Of a stretch of 64,000 bases of DNA, positions 21,187 to 30,418 are shown in pieces. The first letter of the stretch is position 1, and the number at the start of each line of letters is the position of its first letter. The notes under the pieces were generated by a model that did no database searches, was not told the origin of the DNA, and was given only the letters and a program-made list of their open reading frames with translations. Position numbers and translations under genes: made by a program. The stretch is from Aeromicrobium sp. Root236 (GTDB lineage Bacteria; Actinomycetota; Actinomycetes; Propionibacteriales; Nocardioidaceae), in NCBI RefSeq assembly GCF_001428805.1, contig NZ_LMIS01000001.1, forward strand, positions 3,263,907 to 3,327,906. Reading direction: 5' to 3'.

Positions 21187-22473
21187 TCAGTCCCGCACGG
21201 GGCGGGCGATCCGGTAGCGGACGAACGAGGGAACCGCGAGCGACGCGATCACGACGCCGACCACCACCAGGACACCGCCGCCGGCTGCCGTCGCCGCCGT
21301 GCCCAGGGCCGCGGCCGTGGCGCCGTGCAGGGTGTCGGCGATGCGGGGGCCGCCGGCCACGACCACGATGAAGACGCCCTGCAGGCGTCCGCGCATCGCG
21401 TCGTCTGCGGCCGACTGCAACATGCTCGAGCGGAACGCCGCCGAGGCGGTGTCGGCCGCGCCGCCGATCACGAGCATCACCAAGGCCAGCACCAACATCG
21501 GCGTGCGCCAGTGGTCGGCGAGGCCGACGCCGGTCCCGAAGCCGGCCATCGCCAGGCCCCAGATCACGATGCAGACGATGACCGCCCGGCCTTGACGCTC
21601 CACGCGCGACACCCAGCCGCTGAAGATGCCGCCGATGACCGCTCCCGCTGGGATCGCCGCGAACAGGAGCGCGAACACCAGGCCGCCGTTGTCAGGGCCG
21701 TTGAAGTCGAGGTGGGCGATCTCGGGGAACAGGGCACGGGGCATGCCGAAGACCATCGCGATCAGGTCGACGACGAACGACATCAGCAGCACGGGCTGCG
21801 TACGCAGATAGGTGAAGCCCTCGATGACCGCCTTGATGCCGGGTGCCCCCGCGACGGCGTCGAGCACCGGGAGGCGCGGCAGTCGGACGACAGCGCTGAG
21901 CGTCGCGAACAGCGTGAACGTGTCGATCAGGTACATCCACTCGAACCCGATGACGGGGATGAGGACGCCGGCCACCAGGGGGCCCGCGATGGCGCCGGCC
22001 ATCATGACCGTCGTGTTGAGCGAGTTGGCGGCCGGCAGCAGCGTCAGGTCGAGCAGCTTGGGCAGGACCGCGCTGCGGGTGGGCTGGTTGACCGCGAAGA
22101 ACGCCTGCTGGACCGAGAACAGCGAGAGCAGCAGCCAGACGTTGGAGTTGCCGGCGAACGCCTGCAGCCAGAACAACGCACTCGTGACGATCAGTCCGAC
22201 GGTCGTGAAGATGAGGATCGTGCGGCGGTCGAACACGTCCGCGAGCGCCCCGCCGTACAGACCGAACACGATCAGCGGCACGAGCCCGAAGACGCCCGCG
22301 AGCCCGACGTAGGCCGAGGAGCCGGTGTCGGCGTAGATCTGGGCGGGCACCGCGACGACCGTCAGCTGGGCGCCGATGACCGTGATGATGTTGGCGAGCC
22401 AGAGCCTGCGGAAGTGCTGGTTGCGCAGCGGCCTCGTGTCGGCGAAAAAGTGAGAGAAGGATCGCCGCGCCAC
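21187..22473 (-). CDS. MFS transporter, EntS/MFS_3 type
   Basis: A 428-residue transporter with about 12 transmembrane helices. The N-terminal RPLRNQHFRRLWLANIITVIG and the loop GALADVFDRRTIL are typical of the MFS_3 group that includes the enterobactin exporter EntS and many macrolide-type exporters. Substrate cannot be inferred from context: its neighbours are a thioesterase-like gene and an unknown membrane protein. It is transcribed in the same direction as the upstream thioesterase-like gene, 39 bp away. Confidence 0.85.
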   Translation of the reverse strand: MARRSFSHFFADTRPLRNQHFRRLWLANIITVIGAQLTVVAVPAQIYADTGSSAYVGLAGVFGLVPLIVFGLYGGALADVFDRRTILIFTTVGLIVTSALFWLQAFAGNSNVWLLLSLFSVQQAFFAVNQPTRSAVLPKLLDLTLLPAANSLNTTVMMAGAIAGPLVAGVLIPVIGFEWMYLIDTFTLFATLSAVVRLPRLPVLDAVAGAPGIKAVIEGFTYLRTQPVLLMSFVVDLIAMVFGMPRALFPEIAHLDFNGPDNGGLVFALLFAAIPAGAVIGGIFSGWVSRVERQGRAVIVCIVIWGLAMAGFGTGVGLADHWRTPMLVLALVMLVIGGAADTASAAFRSSMLQSAADDAMRGRLQGVFIVVVAGGPRIADTLHGATAAALGTAATAAGGGVLVVVGVVIASLAVPSFVRYRIARPVRD

Positions 22474-22512
22474 GTCGTGACAATCTACGGCACGGACCCA
22501 ACGGGGCTCAGG

Positions 22513-23226
22513 TCAGGAGAACGCCGCGATGTCGATCAGGATCCAGGTCTGCTCCGCACGACCGAGCAGCTCCCCGTCCTCGGTGTAGAGCGCGGTGTCG
22601 GCCAGGAACTTGCGCCCCTCCTGCGCCTCCAGGTGGCCCACCGCGAGGCAGCGCTCGCCCGCGTGGGGGCGGCGGTCGACCTGTGCGGTCATCCGGCCGA
22701 GCACCATCGTGTTGCGGCTGAAGTCGGCCGCCCAGCCACCGGGGCAGTCCAGCGCCGCCCAGGCGACCGGGAGGTCGATGCCGTCGTCGCCGTCGAACGC
22801 CTCGTGCGGCGTCCACGGAGCAGCGGTCAGGCCGGGCTGCGCGGGGTCGATCGGCCCGGCGAACAGGCGCAGCCCGTCGCCCTCGTCGCGGGCCGTGCCG
22901 CACGTGAAGCAGTGGTCGAAGGGGTGGTGCGCGAAGCCCGGGTAGTGCGCGAGCCCTGCAGCGGCTTCCTCCGGCGACGGGCACGGCGCCACGTCACGCG
23001 AGAACGCCCCTGGGGCGGCGTCACCGATCACGGCGCCGCCGGCCGTCAGCAGCCGGACCTGGTCGCCGTCGCGCTCCCAGCTGAGAGGTACGTCCAACGG
23101 CGGCGGGATCCGCAGGGTCGAGGTGGCCGGCCCGTCGGTGTCGACCTCCTGGCCCAGCAGGCCGGCGACGTAGCCGCCGTTGCCGGAGTGGAGGGGACCG
23201 TTGAACTGACCGGGAATCGTGACCAC
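22513..23226 (-). CDS. hotdog-fold thioesterase-like protein
   Basis: A 237-residue protein that begins with GQFNGPLHSGNGGYVAGLL, the helix pattern of a hotdog domain, and includes a second half with DLPVAWAALDCPGGWA and VGHLEAQEGRKFLADTALY. The pair suggests a double-hotdog acyl-CoA thioesterase-like fold. A CFTCG pair in the middle may bind metal or form a disulphide. The substrate is unknown. It probably shares a transcript with the downstream MFS gene. Confidence 0.6.
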   Translation of the reverse strand: MVTIPGQFNGPLHSGNGGYVAGLLGQEVDTDGPATSTLRIPPPLDVPLSWERDGDQVRLLTAGGAVIGDAAPGAFSRDVAPCPSPEEAAAGLAHYPGFAHHPFDHCFTCGTARDEGDGLRLFAGPIDPAQPGLTAAPWTPHEAFDGDDGIDLPVAWAALDCPGGWAADFSRNTMVLGRMTAQVDRRPHAGERCLAVGHLEAQEGRKFLADTALYTEDGELLGRAEQTWILIDIAAFS

Positions 23227-23235
23227 CCGACCAGC

Positions 23236-24594
23236 CTAGGTCGTGATGGCCCCGTAGCGACGCAGTGACTCCTGGCGCTCCGCCGCGTGGTCGACCATCG
23301 GGGCCGGGTAGCCCGCCGGCGGCTCGTCGAGCTCCCAAGGCGTGTGCACGTGCCGCGCGTCGACCTCGGCGAGCTCGGGCACCCACCGGCGTACGTACGT
23401 CCCGTCGGGGTCGAACTTCTTGCCCTGTGTCATCGGGTTGAACACCCGGAAGTACGGCGCTGCGTCCGTGCCACAGCCCGCGACCCACTGCCAGCCGTGC
23501 TGGTTGGACGCGAGGTCAGCATCGACGAGCAGCTCGAGGAAGTGCCGTGCGCCGTGCTGCCACTCGACGTGGAGGTCCTTGACCAGGAAGCTCGCGACGA
23601 TCATGCGTACGCGGTTGTGCATCCAGCCCTCGGCCTCGAGCTGGCGCATCCCCGCGTCGACGATCGGGATGCCTGTGCGGCCGGCCTTCCACGCCTCGAG
23701 CGCGTCCCCGGGCTCGTCGTACTCCATCGCGGCGAACGCGGGGTTGTAGTAGCCGAACGCCGAGTCGGGGCGCTGGTGCAGCACGTCGGCGTAGAACTCG
23801 CGGAACGCGAGCTCCCGGACGTACGCCGTGGCGCCCTTCGACCGCAGGGGCGCGAGGTCCGCGAGCATCGTGCGCGGGTGGATCGTGCCCCACTTGAGGT
23901 GCACGGACATGCGCGACGTCCGGTCGTCGCCGGGCAGGTCGCGCGCCACGTCGTAGTCGGCGATGTCGTCGTCGAGGAATGCCTCCCATCGCTCCAGCGC
24001 GGCCCGCTCGCCGAGCGGTGGCAGGGTCATCCCGTCCGGCGGCGCGAGATCGGGGATCTCGTGCGTACGCCCGTCGGGCCGGATCCACGGCACGTCGGTC
24101 GTCTCGTCCGCGGGCCCGCGCCAGCCGTGCTCGCGCCACGCTCGTGCAAAGGGTGTGAAGACCCGGTAGCCCGAGCCGTCGGCCTTCGTGACCCGCCCCG
24201 GCGCGACGGCGTACGGCGAACCGGTCCGGACGAGCGCGATGCGGTGCGACGCCAGCGCCTCCTCTACTCGGCGATCACGCCGGGCGCCGTACGGTGCGAA
24301 GTCGGCCGAGACGTGCACGCTGGCGGCTCCGACGCGACGCGCCACGCGGACGACCTCCTCGACAGGATCCCCGTGCACCACGTGGAGGCCACCGATGCGT
24401 TCGGAGAGGTCCGCCAACAGGACCGACAGGGCGGCCGTACGGGCCTTGGCCCGGGTCGACCAGAGACGGTCGTCGAGCACGAACAGCGGCACGACACCGT
24501 CGGGCCCGGAGGCGAGCGCCTCGAGGATCGCCGGATTGTCGCCCAGCCGCAGGTCCCGCCTGAACCACATCACTGACGTCGTCACGTCTCCCAT
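23236..24594 (-). CDS. phr: deoxyribodipyrimidine photolyase
   Basis: A 452-residue CPD-type photolyase. The N-terminal antenna domain begins MWFRRDLRLGDNPAL-like sequence, and the C-terminal FAD domain contains EGWMHNRVRMIVASFLVKDL and HGWQWVAGCGTDAAPYFRVF, covering the catalytic tryptophan surface. It repairs UV-induced pyrimidine dimers with blue light. I place the start at ATG 24594 (MGDVTTSVMWFRRD); a longer frame extends upstream but overlaps the start of the divergent ideR gene region. No strong ribosome binding site is visible. Confidence 0.93.
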   Translation of the reverse strand: MGDVTTSVMWFRRDLRLGDNPAILEALASGPDGVVPLFVLDDRLWSTRAKARTAALSVLLADLSERIGGLHVVHGDPVEEVVRVARRVGAASVHVSADFAPYGARRDRRVEEALASHRIALVRTGSPYAVAPGRVTKADGSGYRVFTPFARAWREHGWRGPADETTDVPWIRPDGRTHEIPDLAPPDGMTLPPLGERAALERWEAFLDDDIADYDVARDLPGDDRTSRMSVHLKWGTIHPRTMLADLAPLRSKGATAYVRELAFREFYADVLHQRPDSAFGYYNPAFAAMEYDEPGDALEAWKAGRTGIPIVDAGMRQLEAEGWMHNRVRMIVASFLVKDLHVEWQHGARHFLELLVDADLASNQHGWQWVAGCGTDAAPYFRVFNPMTQGKKFDPDGTYVRRWVPELAEVDARHVHTPWELDEPPAGYPAPMVDHAAERQESLRRYGAITT

Positions 24595-24640
24595 TGTCCG
24601 GTGGCGACGGCGATGCTGCAGGACGTGGAACAATGGCCTG

Positions 24641-25330
24641 GTGAGCGACCTGATCGACACCACCGAGATGTACCTCCGCACGGTCTACGAGCTGGAAGAG
24701 GAGGGCATCATCCCGTTGCGCGCGCGCATCGCCGAGCGCCTCCACCAGAGCGGGCCCACGGTCAGCCAGACGGTCGCCCGCATGGAGCGTGACGGGCTGC
24801 TCACGGTCGAGGGTGACCGGCACCTCGAGCTGTCGCCCAAGGGGCGGCAGCTCGCGACACGCGTGATGCGCAAGCACCGCCTCGCCGAGCGCCTGCTGAC
24901 CGACATCATCGGCCTCGAGATCGAGTTCGTGCACGAAGAGGCCTGCCGCTGGGAGCACGTGATGTCCGAGCAGGTCGAGCGTCGCCTCGTCGAGTTGCTC
25001 GAGCACCCGACCGAGTCGCCGTACGGCAATCCGATCCCGGGTCTCTCCGAGCTGGGCGAGCTCGGCAAGGACGCCGACTTCCTCGAAGGCGTGCAGCCGA
25101 TGACCAAGGCGGTCAGCGGTGCGGTCGAGCCGATCCGCCTCGTGGTGCGACGCATCGCCGAGGAGCTGCAGAAGGACACCGAGGTCATGTCGGTGCTTCG
25201 CAGGGTCGGCGCGCTGCCCGGCAACGACATCCTGGTGTCACAGGGACACGACGGCCTCGTCGTCGCGCGACAGGGTGAGACCGCTGAGATCGACGCCGAA
25301 GCGGCCGTGCACGTCTTCGTCTCGGTCTGA
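24641..25330 (+). CDS. ideR: iron-dependent repressor, DtxR/IdeR family
   Basis: A 229-residue regulator with an N-terminal winged HTH (ARIAERLHQSGPTVSQTVARM), a dimerisation domain and a C-terminal SH3-like domain. Numbered from GTG at 24641, the metal ligands fall on the DtxR positions: M10, C102, E105 and H106 for the regulatory site and H79, E83 and H98 for the ancillary site. C102 favours iron over manganese sensing. It should repress iron uptake genes when iron is plentiful. The divergent photolyase gene starts 47 bp away. Confidence 0.93.
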   Translation: MSDLIDTTEMYLRTVYELEEEGIIPLRARIAERLHQSGPTVSQTVARMERDGLLTVEGDRHLELSPKGRQLATRVMRKHRLAERLLTDIIGLEIEFVHEEACRWEHVMSEQVERRLVELLEHPTESPYGNPIPGLSELGELGKDADFLEGVQPMTKAVSGAVEPIRLVVRRIAEELQKDTEVMSVLRRVGALPGNDILVSQGHDGLVVARQGETAEIDAEAAVHVFVSV

Positions 25331-25354
25331 TCGTCGGGGTCGCCCCGTACGCCG

Positions 25355-25374
25355 TCCCGGTTCCTCATCCGGGA
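25355..25374. other. small hairpin downstream of ideR
   Basis: TCCCGG at 25355-25360 and CCGGGA at 25369-25374 form a perfect 6-bp stem with an 8-base loop, beginning 24 bp after the ideR stop. It may be a weak terminator or part of the leader of the next gene, which starts at 25445. Confidence 0.35.
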
Positions 25375-25444
25375 TGACCCTGGTTCTGGCTGTTCTCGCC
25401 GGGTTGTCGCCCTTCTGTGGTGGACCGGCTGGCAGACTTGTCCC

Positions 25445-25921
25445 ATGAACGTCGGGTTGGCCTTGAAGAGCTGGTTTCGACGCACGGGCAGTGAGATCCT
25501 CGGCTGGATCCTGACGATCGCCGGCATCATCCTCATCCCGGCTCCCGGCCCCGGAACGCTCGTCCTGGTCGCGGGCATCTCGCTGCTGTCCCGCAACTAC
25601 GTCTGGGCGCAGAAGTTGCTCGGCCCGCTCGAGCGCAAGGCGGTCGAGGCGGCGAAGTTCGGCGTCGCGACCTGGCCGCGCATCACCGTCAGCTTCCTCG
25701 GCGGCGTGTGGCTCGTCGCGCTGGGCGTCGTGTGGTGGCTCAGCCCCGAGATCCCGGAGTTCTCGATCCTCAGCGTGGGCTTCGGCCCCGAGCTGCCGGC
25801 TCATGGCTGGGGCACGGCGATCGGCCTGTGGACGTCGGCGATCGCCGCCTGGGGTCTGCTGGCCTACAGCGTCGTCCGGTGGCACGAGCCCCGCAAGGCC
25901 AAGACTCACTCGAACGCGTAG
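25445..25921 (+). CDS. PGPGW/TIGR02611-type transmembrane protein
   Basis: A 158-residue membrane protein. Residues 15-60 contain two helices separated by the loop PAPGPGTL, the signature of the PGPGW-type family of unknown function found in many actinobacteria. A second hydrophobic pair covers about residues 80-100 and 125-145. Its stop overlaps the convergent downstream gene by 16 bp, so the two genes share their ends. Confidence 0.75.
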   Translation: MNVGLALKSWFRRTGSEILGWILTIAGIILIPAPGPGTLVLVAGISLLSRNYVWAQKLLGPLERKAVEAAKFGVATWPRITVSFLGGVWLVALGVVWWLSPEIPEFSILSVGFGPELPAHGWGTAIGLWTSAIAAWGLLAYSVVRWHEPRKAKTHSNA

Positions 25922-26724
25922 CGGGCAAGCTCCTTGCCGTCCAGCGTGAACGTCCAGTAGCCGTTCTCGCTGTACTCGTTCGACACGTACACCGAGAACG
26001 TCGGCTGGTCACCGGAGTTGCGGATCACGACGTACGTCGAGGTGATGTCCTCGACGCCCAGCACCGACGGTGAGCGCTTGAGCGCCCGGGCGTACGCGGC
26101 AGGGTTGACCGCCGCCAGGTCGATCGTTCCGGATTCTGCGGTGCGGGTGCCCTTGCTCGGCTCACCCTCGAACCCCTTGGCGAAGTACCAGTTCTCCACG
26201 CGCCGCTCGTCGTCCTTCATCACGACCTCGATGCTGGCGTAGTCGGGGTAGATCGCCGCCGAGTCGATGACCGTCGTGCCGAACTTCGCCTTGGTCAGCG
26301 CCACGAGCTGCTCGAAGCCGGCCGCCGTGTGCAGCTCCAGGCGGTCCTTGGGATTGGACTCCTGCGCGGCCGAACCGGGGGTCGTCGGCTGGTCGTCACC
26401 ACCGGCGTTCGACACCCAGACGACGACCGCGATCGCCGCGGGGATCAGCAGGGCCACGAGCAGCCGGCGCAGGAATCGTCGTGACAGCTGGGTGCCGGCG
26501 GCGTTGCCCGACGGCTTGAAGGCTGCGGCCACCTTCGTCGGGAGCTTGGCCGCGGGACCGAGGTCGGCGACGAGATCGGCCAGCTCCTGCAGGGTCGTCG
26601 CCTGCAGCGCGGCCTGCGTACGCGCCTCGCGCTCCGCGTCATTGATGCGGCCGTCCGCGTACGCGGCCTCGATGTCCTCCAGGCAGCTGTCACGGTCGGC
26701 ATCGCTTGCTCGGGTGGCCACCAT
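25906..26724 (-). CDS. DUF1707-type single-pass membrane protein, protease neighbour
   Basis: A 272-residue protein with an N-terminal SHOCT-like/DUF1707 segment (residues 7-55: SDADRDSCLEDIEAAYADG, then NDAEREARTQAALQATTLQE), one transmembrane helix at about 86-106, and an extracellular C-terminal domain of 165 residues. The outer domain carries IYPDYASIEVV and ends GYWTFTLDGKELARYAFE. The same two landmarks occur in the protein at 28087-28953, so they are paralogues lying on either side of a subtilase gene. Function is unknown; a role in envelope sensing is a guess. Confidence 0.78.
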   Translation of the reverse strand: MVATRASDADRDSCLEDIEAAYADGRINDAEREARTQAALQATTLQELADLVADLGPAAKLPTKVAAAFKPSGNAAGTQLSRRFLRRLLVALLIPAAIAVVVWVSNAGGDDQPTTPGSAAQESNPKDRLELHTAAGFEQLVALTKAKFGTTVIDSAAIYPDYASIEVVMKDDERRVENWYFAKGFEGEPSKGTRTAESGTIDLAAVNPAAYARALKRSPSVLGVEDITSTYVVIRNSGDQPTFSVYVSNEYSENGYWTFTLDGKELARYAFE

Positions 26725-26880
26725 GCCGAGCACGATATCCGCACTCGCGCCTTCGCCGCGCCGGATCAGTCGACTCAGGTACTGTCGGCAGGAGTGCCAC
26801 TCGGCCCGACCATCCGTCGGCACGTCGTAACCCGGGACCCACCGTGGGCGTTGGTCCACGGGGGACGAGAGGTGACCAGA

Positions 26881-28086
26881 GTGCGTATGCAGATCGGACG
26901 AGCAGCCGGAGTCGTCGCGCTTGGCGCGGCCCTGGTGGCGACGACGTCGAGCGGGGCCACCGCCAACGACGAGCCGGGTCCCGGGGCCAGTGCCCTCGAC
27001 CGTACGGCGACCAAGATCCTCGCGACCGCGCTGCCGGGCCGACCGCTCGAGGTCGTGACCACGACCCGTACCGCCGGCGCCCCCACGATCACCACGTCGG
27101 TCGCCACGAGCCGGTCCGGCGCTCTCAAGCAGATCCTCGCGGGTCTCAGGAAGCCGGCCACGATCGGCGTCGACATGGCGCACGAGGTGAGCATCGACGT
27201 CTCGAACGATCCGCTCCGTCCGCGCCAGTGGGGACTCACCCGCCTCGGCGCCGAGACGGCCTGGAAGACGTCGACCGGCCGCGGTGTCGTCGTCGCGGTC
27301 ATCGACACCGGCGTTCGCGCCGGCCACCCCGATCTCAACGGCCACATCGTGGCGGGCTACGACTTCATCTCGCCGGGCACCCTGCCGAGCGACGAGAACG
27401 GTCATGGCACGCACGTCGCCGGGGTCATCGCCGCGCTCGTGAACAATCACCGCGGTGTCGCCAGCGTCGCCCCCGGGTCGCGGATCATGCCCGTACGCGT
27501 CCTCGACTCGTCGGGCGTCGGCGACTCGGCGACGGTCGGCAAGGCGATCATCTGGGCGGTGCAGCACGGCGCCAAGGTCATCAACCTCTCGCTGTCCTCC
27601 ACCCGTGCCGACACGGCCACCAAGGCCGCGGTGGCGTACGCGATCTCCAAGAACGTCGTCGTCGTCGCAGCCGCGGGCAACCGGGGCTGTGGGCTGCTGG
27701 GTTCACCGCGTACGTATCCCGCGGCTTATCCCGGTGTGCTCGGCGTCGCGGCGATCACCTCGGCCGGCGACGTCGCGTCGTACTCGAGCTGCGGTGACTG
27801 GGTCGACGTCGCGGCGCCCGGCAGCGGCATCCTGTCCACGACGACGGCCAAGCCGAGCCCGACGCTGGGCTGCCCGCCGGACTACTGCACGCTGTCCGGG
27901 ACGTCGATGGCAGCGCCACACGTGGCTGGTGCCGCGGCACTCGAGATCTCGAAGCTGGGACCCGGTGCCAGCCAGGCGACGATCCGCGGGCTCATCCAGG
28001 CGACGGCGGACGACACCGGACGTGCGGGCTACGACACGCGCAGCGGATACGGCGTCATCAATCCCCGCCGCATGCTGTCGCGGTGA
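26881..28086 (+). CDS. secreted subtilisin-like serine protease (S8)
   Basis: A 401-residue S8 protease with a signal peptide (residues 1-28, cleavage near GATA-ND), a propeptide-like region to about 115, and a catalytic domain with D142 (VIDTG), H175 (NGHGTHVAG) and S342 (SGTSMAAPH). Cysteines at 270, 304, 331 and 336 could form disulphides. GTG at 26881 is preceded at 8 bases by AGAGG; a longer frame from 26794 has no signal-like start. No C-terminal membrane anchor is present, unlike mycosins. It is flanked by two paralogous membrane proteins, and its stop abuts that of the next gene. Confidence 0.9.
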   Translation: MRMQIGRAAGVVALGAALVATTSSGATANDEPGPGASALDRTATKILATALPGRPLEVVTTTRTAGAPTITTSVATSRSGALKQILAGLRKPATIGVDMAHEVSIDVSNDPLRPRQWGLTRLGAETAWKTSTGRGVVVAVIDTGVRAGHPDLNGHIVAGYDFISPGTLPSDENGHGTHVAGVIAALVNNHRGVASVAPGSRIMPVRVLDSSGVGDSATVGKAIIWAVQHGAKVINLSLSSTRADTATKAAVAYAISKNVVVVAAAGNRGCGLLGSPRTYPAAYPGVLGVAAITSAGDVASYSSCGDWVDVAAPGSGILSTTTAKPSPTLGCPPDYCTLSGTSMAAPHVAGAAALEISKLGPGASQATIRGLIQATADDTGRAGYDTRSGYGVINPRRMLSR

Positions 28087-28953
28087 TCACGGCGCCTTGT
28101 ACTTCGTCACCGTCCTGCCGTCGAGCCGCATGGTCCAGTAGCCGGTGTCGTTCGACGGGTTGGTGACGTACACCGACATGACGCTGCGTCCGGAGCGGCT
28201 GTCGAAGATCACGTAGGTCCGGTCGGGATCGGGGACGTTGAGCTGCGCCGGGGCCAGCCGGATCGCCTTGGCGAGCGCCGTCACCCGTACGTCGCCCAGG
28301 TCGGCCGACTTCGAGCCGGGCCGCCGCGGGCTCGGCGTCGGGTTGTAGGGGAAGCTGCCGTTGTAGTACCAGCGCTGCGAGTGGTCGGGGTCGCCTGAGA
28401 CCGGCACCTCGATCGTCGCGTAGTCGGGATAGATCACGGCGCTGAGGTAGTGCGTGCTGCCGATCTTGGCGCGCATGTCGTCGCGGAGCCTGGCGAAGCC
28501 GGTACGCGTCAGCAGCTCCGGGTGCGGGGCCGCGGTGGCGGTCGGCTGCGTGAGGCCCGGGATGCCCGCACCCGTCGACGGGTCACCACCGGTGTTGTCG
28601 AAGAACTGCGTGGCGAGGGCCGCACCGCCGGTGACCGCGAGGGCGAGCGCCCACAGGATCACCCGGCGCATGCCGATGGCCGTCGCGAACCGGCCCACCG
28701 TACGCCCGACCTGCGGGCTCGTGAGGGCGTCGCCGACCACGGTGCCGAACGACTCCTTGGGTGCTGACGCAGTCGCCGGAGCGCGACCGTGATCGGTCAC
28801 CAGCGCGGCGAGCTCCGACAGGGTGGTCGCCGACGAGATCTTCGAGGACCGGGTCGCGAACTCGGCGGCGTCGATCCGGCCGCTCGAGAGCAACTCCTTG
28901 AGGTCGTCGAACGCCCCGCGCCGATCGTCGTCAGTTGCCGGAACGCCCTCCAT
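28087..28953 (-). CDS. DUF1707-type single-pass membrane protein, paralogue of 25906-26724
   Basis: A 288-residue protein with an N-terminal DUF1707/SHOCT-like segment (residues 8-55, including RGAFDDLKELLSSGRIDAAE), one helix at about 98-117 and an exported domain of 170 residues. The exported domain shares IYPDYATIEV and a closing DTGYWTMRLDGRTVTKY with its paralogue at 25906-26724. Residues 58-95 form an extra linker between the N-terminal segment and the membrane helix. It ends directly against the subtilase stop on the other strand. No function is known. Confidence 0.78.
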   Translation of the reverse strand: MEGVPATDDDRRGAFDDLKELLSSGRIDAAEFATRSSKISSATTLSELAALVTDHGRAPATASAPKESFGTVVGDALTSPQVGRTVGRFATAIGMRRVILWALALAVTGGAALATQFFDNTGGDPSTGAGIPGLTQPTATAAPHPELLTRTGFARLRDDMRAKIGSTHYLSAVIYPDYATIEVPVSGDPDHSQRWYYNGSFPYNPTPSPRRPGSKSADLGDVRVTALAKAIRLAPAQLNVPDPDRTYVIFDSRSGRSVMSVYVTNPSNDTGYWTMRLDGRTVTKYKAP

Positions 28954-29048
28954 GCAGCGCAGCGTAACCACGCCGCGGCGGTCGCGGAGGCGAAATCACC
29001 CCACGGGTGCTCTGGCTCCCGAGTGGGCGCATGCCAGAGGATGGGGGC

Positions 29049-30389
29049 ATGAGTGCTCACGAGTGTGATGTCGTCGTTGTCGGTCTCGGTCCCGGAGGCG
29101 AGGCGCTCGTCGCGCGGCTCGCCAAGGCAGGACTGTCCGTGGTCGCCGTCGAGGCCGAGCTGGTCGGCGGCGAGTGTCCCTACTGGGGCTGCATCCCCTC
29201 GAAGATGTTCATCCGTGCCGGCAACCTGCTCGCCGAGGCGCGGCGCATCGCCACGCTGTCGGGCACCGCGACGGTCAGCCCCGACTTCTCGCTCGTCGCC
29301 AAGCGGATCCGCGACGAGGCCACGGACAACTGGGACGACACCGTCGCAGCCGACCGGATCACCGCCGCCGGTGCGACGCTCGTACGTGGGCGCGGACGGC
29401 TGACCGGCGATCGTACGGTCGAGGTCGACGGGGAGACGTACGTCGCGTCCAAAGGCGTCGTGCTCAACACCGGCACGACGGCAGCGGTGCCGCCGATCCC
29501 GGGCCTCGCCGACACGCCGTACTGGACCAACCGCGAGGCGCTCAAGGCCGAGCAGGCTCCCGCGTCGCTGATCGTGATCGGCGGCGGGGCGATCGGGCTC
29601 GAGCTGGCGCAGGCCTACTCGCGCTTCGACACCGAGGTCACGGTGCTCGAGGTCGCGCCGCGCATCCTCGCGCCCGAGGAGCCCGAGTCGTCCGAGCTGC
29701 TGACCAAGGTCTTCGAGTCGGAAGGCATCGGCGTGCACGCCGGCATCACCATCGACCGGGTCGACCACGACGGCAACCGGTTCACCGTGAACTGCGGCGA
29801 CACGACGTACGAGGCCGAGCAGCTGCTGGTGGCCGCCGGGCGCAGGTCGCGGGTCGACGACATCGGCCTCGACACGGTCGGCGTCGAGGCGGGCAAGTTC
29901 CTGACCGTCGGCGACGACATGCAGGTCACCGACGGGCTCTGGGCGATCGGCGACATCGTCGGGCGCGGCGCGTTCACCCACCTGTCGATGTATCACGCGG
30001 AGCGGGCGGCCAAGTCGATCCTCGGCGAGCCGCTCGGCGCGTACGACGACAGCTTCCCGCGCGTGACGTTCACGGACCCGGAGGTCGGGGGAGTCGGCCT
30101 CACCGAGGCGCAGGCCCGCGACAAGGGGCTGAACGTACGTGTGGGGCTGACCGACGTCGCGGTGAGCAGCCGGGGCTTCGTCCACGGGATCGGCAACGCA
30201 GGGCTGATCAAGCTCGTCATCGACACGGACCGCGACGTCATCGTCGGTGCGACCAGCGCGGGGCCGACCGGTGGCGAGACGCTCTCGGCGCTGGCGTTCG
30301 CCGTACGCGCCGAGATCCCGCTCGAGACGCTGCGCAACACGGTCTACGCCTACCCGACGTTCTGGCGGGCGATCGAGTCGGCGCTCTGA
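29049..30389 (+). CDS. dihydrolipoamide-dehydrogenase-like flavoprotein with altered C-terminal active site
   Basis: A 446-residue FAD/NAD(P) disulphide oxidoreductase. It has the FAD motif VVGLGPGG, the redox pair C43-x4-C48 in GGECPYWGCIPSK and a second nucleotide motif GGGAIGLELA. The C-terminal dimerisation domain ends VYAYPTFWRAIES, where typical members have HAHPTxxE; so both the catalytic histidine (Y435 here) and the partnering glutamate (R440) are replaced. It therefore may not act on a dithiol in the usual way. It is a single gene 95 bp downstream of the divergent DUF1707 gene. Confidence 0.82.
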   Translation: MSAHECDVVVVGLGPGGEALVARLAKAGLSVVAVEAELVGGECPYWGCIPSKMFIRAGNLLAEARRIATLSGTATVSPDFSLVAKRIRDEATDNWDDTVAADRITAAGATLVRGRGRLTGDRTVEVDGETYVASKGVVLNTGTTAAVPPIPGLADTPYWTNREALKAEQAPASLIVIGGGAIGLELAQAYSRFDTEVTVLEVAPRILAPEEPESSELLTKVFESEGIGVHAGITIDRVDHDGNRFTVNCGDTTYEAEQLLVAAGRRSRVDDIGLDTVGVEAGKFLTVGDDMQVTDGLWAIGDIVGRGAFTHLSMYHAERAAKSILGEPLGAYDDSFPRVTFTDPEVGGVGLTEAQARDKGLNVRVGLTDVAVSSRGFVHGIGNAGLIKLVIDTDRDVIVGATSAGPTGGETLSALAFAVRAEIPLETLRNTVYAYPTFWRAIESAL

Positions 30390-30418
30390 CCCTTCGGGCG
30401 CTCGGGCAGACTGGGCCC

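Noticed and set aside
20872..23268. 798-codon open frame on the plus strand across the MFS and thioesterase genes
   Set aside because: The composition (Arg, Asp, His, Gln rich with no hydrophobic core) is that of an antisense shadow. The minus strand carries recognised genes throughout.
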